The notes beneath the pieces were generated by a model. It searched no databases. It saw only the letters and a program-made list of their open reading frames with translations, and had not been told where the DNA came from. Below are positions 62,355 through 64,000 of a DNA stretch of 64,000 bases, piece by piece (position 1 is the stretch's first letter; every line of letters starts with the position of its first letter). The DNA comes from Psychroflexus salis (lineage in GTDB: Bacteria; Bacteroidota; Bacteroidia; Flavobacteriales; Flavobacteriaceae), in the NCBI RefSeq assembly GCF_014640175.1, contig NZ_BMGL01000004.1:1-64000 (forward strand), in the 5' to 3' direction. The translations under genes and the position numbers were made by a program.

Positions 62355-64000
62355 ATGAAAAAAACAAATAGAAACATTATTGGAGCCATTGTAGCTTCAA
62401 CAGTATTAGCAAGCTGTGGTCCAAAAGGTTTGCAGTTTAATGCAGAACCTTTAAGATTAGGAGATTTACCAGAGAAAAACCAGGAATTGTCTGAAGAAGA
62501 GCTTAAATCTTGGAGTCATGCCGACTTACTAACCGATACCATTCCAGGAATGAGCGTAAACCGTGCCTATGAAGAATTAATTCGCGACCAAGAAGGTGAA
62601 ACTGTAATTGTAGGTGTTATCGATAGTGGAATTGATAACGAACATGAAGATTTAGCTTCTGTTATGTGGGTTAATCCAAATGAAATTCCTGGAAACGGAA
62701 TTGACGACGACAAAAATGGTTTTGTCGACGATGTGTATGGATGGAACTTTCTTGGCGATATAGTTGAAGAAAATCTTGAGTATACAAGAATTGTACGTGA
62801 TTTTGAAGATCTTTATGGAGATGACCCTTCTCAGGCTAGTCAGGAAGAGAAAACTTTGTATGAAGATGCTAAAGCTGAGTATGAAAAAGAAAGAAAACAA
62901 TCGCAAACTAATTACAACCGCTATTTAATGTTGCTTACCAACTTACAACGTGGTGAGAAAAATTTAAAAACTGCTATTGGTGTAGATCAACTTAGCATTG
63001 ATCGTGTTCGTGAGTTTGAAACTGACTCAACTCAGCTAATGAACGATAAAAATTTCATGTTAAACATCATGACTAATGCTGGCGAAAATTTAGAAGAAGT
63101 TTATAGCCAATTAGACAATGCCATGGAGTATTTTCAAGCAAGGCTAGATTCGCATTTTAAAAAGGACTTATATGCTAGAGCAAACAATTTAGGCGACGAT
63201 GAAAACGATTTTAGTGTTACTATATACGGAAATAACCAAGTTTCTGGTCCAGATCCTAAAAAAGAAGATGCTAAACATGGAACTCATGTAGCAGGAATAA
63301 TTGCTGCTAATCGAACTAACGATAAAGGAGCAAAAGGCGTAGCACAAAATGTTCAAATTTTATCGGTTCGTGCTGTACCCGATGGAGATGAGTACGATAA
63401 AGATATTGCGCTAGCATTTCGTTATGCAGTAGATAATGGCGCTAAAGTAATTAATACTAGTTTTGGAAAATACTTTTCTACACATCCTGAAAAAGTTATG
63501 GAAGCTATTAAATATGCTGCAGAACACGATGTGCTAATTGTTAATGCAGCTGGTAACGAAGGCTTAGATTTAGACGAAAAACAAGTGTATCCTAACGACC
63601 AAAACCCAAAAAATACTACTGAAATTGCAGATAATTTCTTAAATGTAGGGTCGATTACTCCAGCTTATGGTAAAGCTATGGTTTCAGGATTTTCTAATTA
63701 TGGAAAATTAAATGTCGATATTTTTGCTCCTGGTTCTCAAATTTATGCATCAACTCCTTTAGATACGTATGAGTTTTTACAAGGTACATCTATGGCTTCT
63801 CCTGCAGTTGCTGGTGTTGCAGCTTTAATTCGCTCGTATTACCCAAAATTAACTGCAGCTCAAGTTAAGCAAGTTATTATGGATTCTGGTTTAGCTTTTG
63901 AAGGTGAAGTGATTGTAAGTGGAGATCCAAATAAAACTATGCCGTTTTCAGAATTGTCGGTTTCAGGTAAAATAGCAAATCTATACAATGCCTTAATTTT
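62355..64000 (+). CDS. S8 family serine peptidase (subtilisin-like lipoprotein), 5' part
   Basis: The frame from ATG 62355 stays open to the end of the window (548 codons seen). A lipoprotein signal ends at Cys21 (lipobox LASC). The catalytic triad is complete: Asp90 in VIDSGID, His308 in HGTHVAG and Ser479 in GTSMASPAVAG. About 200 helical, charged residues are inserted between Asp and His (ELRQSQTN-like region 150-290), much longer than in classical subtilisins. It should be a surface or periplasm-facing protease. The 3' end is missing. Its only close neighbour is the metallo-hydrolase 1 bp upstream. Confidence 0.93.
   Translation, partial: MKKTNRNIIGAIVASTVLASCGPKGLQFNAEPLRLGDLPEKNQELSEEELKSWSHADLLTDTIPGMSVNRAYEELIRDQEGETVIVGVIDSGIDNEHEDLASVMWVNPNEIPGNGIDDDKNGFVDDVYGWNFLGDIVEENLEYTRIVRDFEDLYGDDPSQASQEEKTLYEDAKAEYEKERKQSQTNYNRYLMLLTNLQRGEKNLKTAIGVDQLSIDRVREFETDSTQLMNDKNFMLNIMTNAGENLEEVYSQLDNAMEYFQARLDSHFKKDLYARANNLGDDENDFSVTIYGNNQVSGPDPKKEDAKHGTHVAGIIAANRTNDKGAKGVAQNVQILSVRAVPDGDEYDKDIALAFRYAVDNGAKVINTSFGKYFSTHPEKVMEAIKYAAEHDVLIVNAAGNEGLDLDEKQVYPNDQNPKNTTEIADNFLNVGSITPAYGKAMVSGFSNYGKLNVDIFAPGSQIYASTPLDTYEFLQGTSMASPAVAGVAALIRSYYPKLTAAQVKQVIMDSGLAFEGEVIVSGDPNKTMPFSELSVSGKIANLYNALI

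Noticed and set aside
1-64000. CRISPR arrays, tRNA or rRNA genes, insertion sequences
   Set aside because: No evenly spaced repeats, cloverleaf-like sequences, rRNA-like segments or transposase frames were seen in the gaps by eye; a covariance-model search was not possible here.

Overview
The window comes from an AT-rich member of the Bacteroidota, most probably a marine-type Flavobacteriaceae. The case rests on several features seen together: type IX secretion (T9SS) cargo domains of both classes (a type B gliding-motility C-terminal domain at the left edge and a type A sorting domain at 22031-24016), a PorP/SprF protein, the suf gene order, a Bacteroidota-type sdhCAB, OmpH pairs behind bamA, and promoters of the Bacteroidota form (TTG about 17-21 bases before TANNTTTG) in front of many genes. 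Start sites lack clear Shine-Dalgarno sequences, so starts were chosen from signal peptides, family N-termini and gene spacing. No genus can be named. No rRNA, tRNA, CRISPR array, insertion sequence or prophage was recognised.

Layout. 1-1522: the end of a T9SS surface protein and its PorP/SprF partner. 1529-9452 (minus): an envelope cluster read in the order CBS-domain protein, nadK, DUF6089, uppS, bamA, ompH, ompH, terminator, murI, combining lipid carrier synthesis, outer-membrane protein assembly and the D-glutamate supply. 9591-17922 (plus): pdxJ and a hydrolase, a FadL-type porin with an SGNH lipoprotein, a small membrane protein, then tig-clpP-clpX (protein folding and degradation). 18181-24468: an accessory-looking stretch with an XRE regulator, two unrecognised genes, an S74-domain surface protein with an internal duplication and a T9SS type A protein. 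24715-42858: mostly single housekeeping genes on both strands (pdeM, yebC, CPBP protease, RluA-type synthase, phosphoesterase, bioD, a probable ornithine lipid synthase, araC/hemA, nitroreductase, a PglE/PglC-like pair, an M13 peptidase, aminopeptidase P). 43436-46874: sdhCAB. 47164-48849: rsmI and two small genes. 49548-57800: the suf iron-sulfur operon with two lipoproteins set among its genes, followed by DUF2480 and DUF3078. 57873-61400 (minus): antiporter, dprA and a lipoprotein. 61496-64000: a metallo-hydrolase and a subtilisin-like lipoprotein cut by the window end.

The intergenic DNA holds most of the unexplained structure. There is an imperfect inverted-repeat element of about 230 bp at 26987-27217, two near-perfect palindromes with long arms and a one-base centre (27256-27280 and 30964-30992) that look like REP-type repeats, and a pair of 15-bp direct repeats flanking a hairpin upstream of sufA. 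I did not find a convincing new multi-gene system. The best leads are these repeats and the orphan genes of the 18-24.5 kb stretch.
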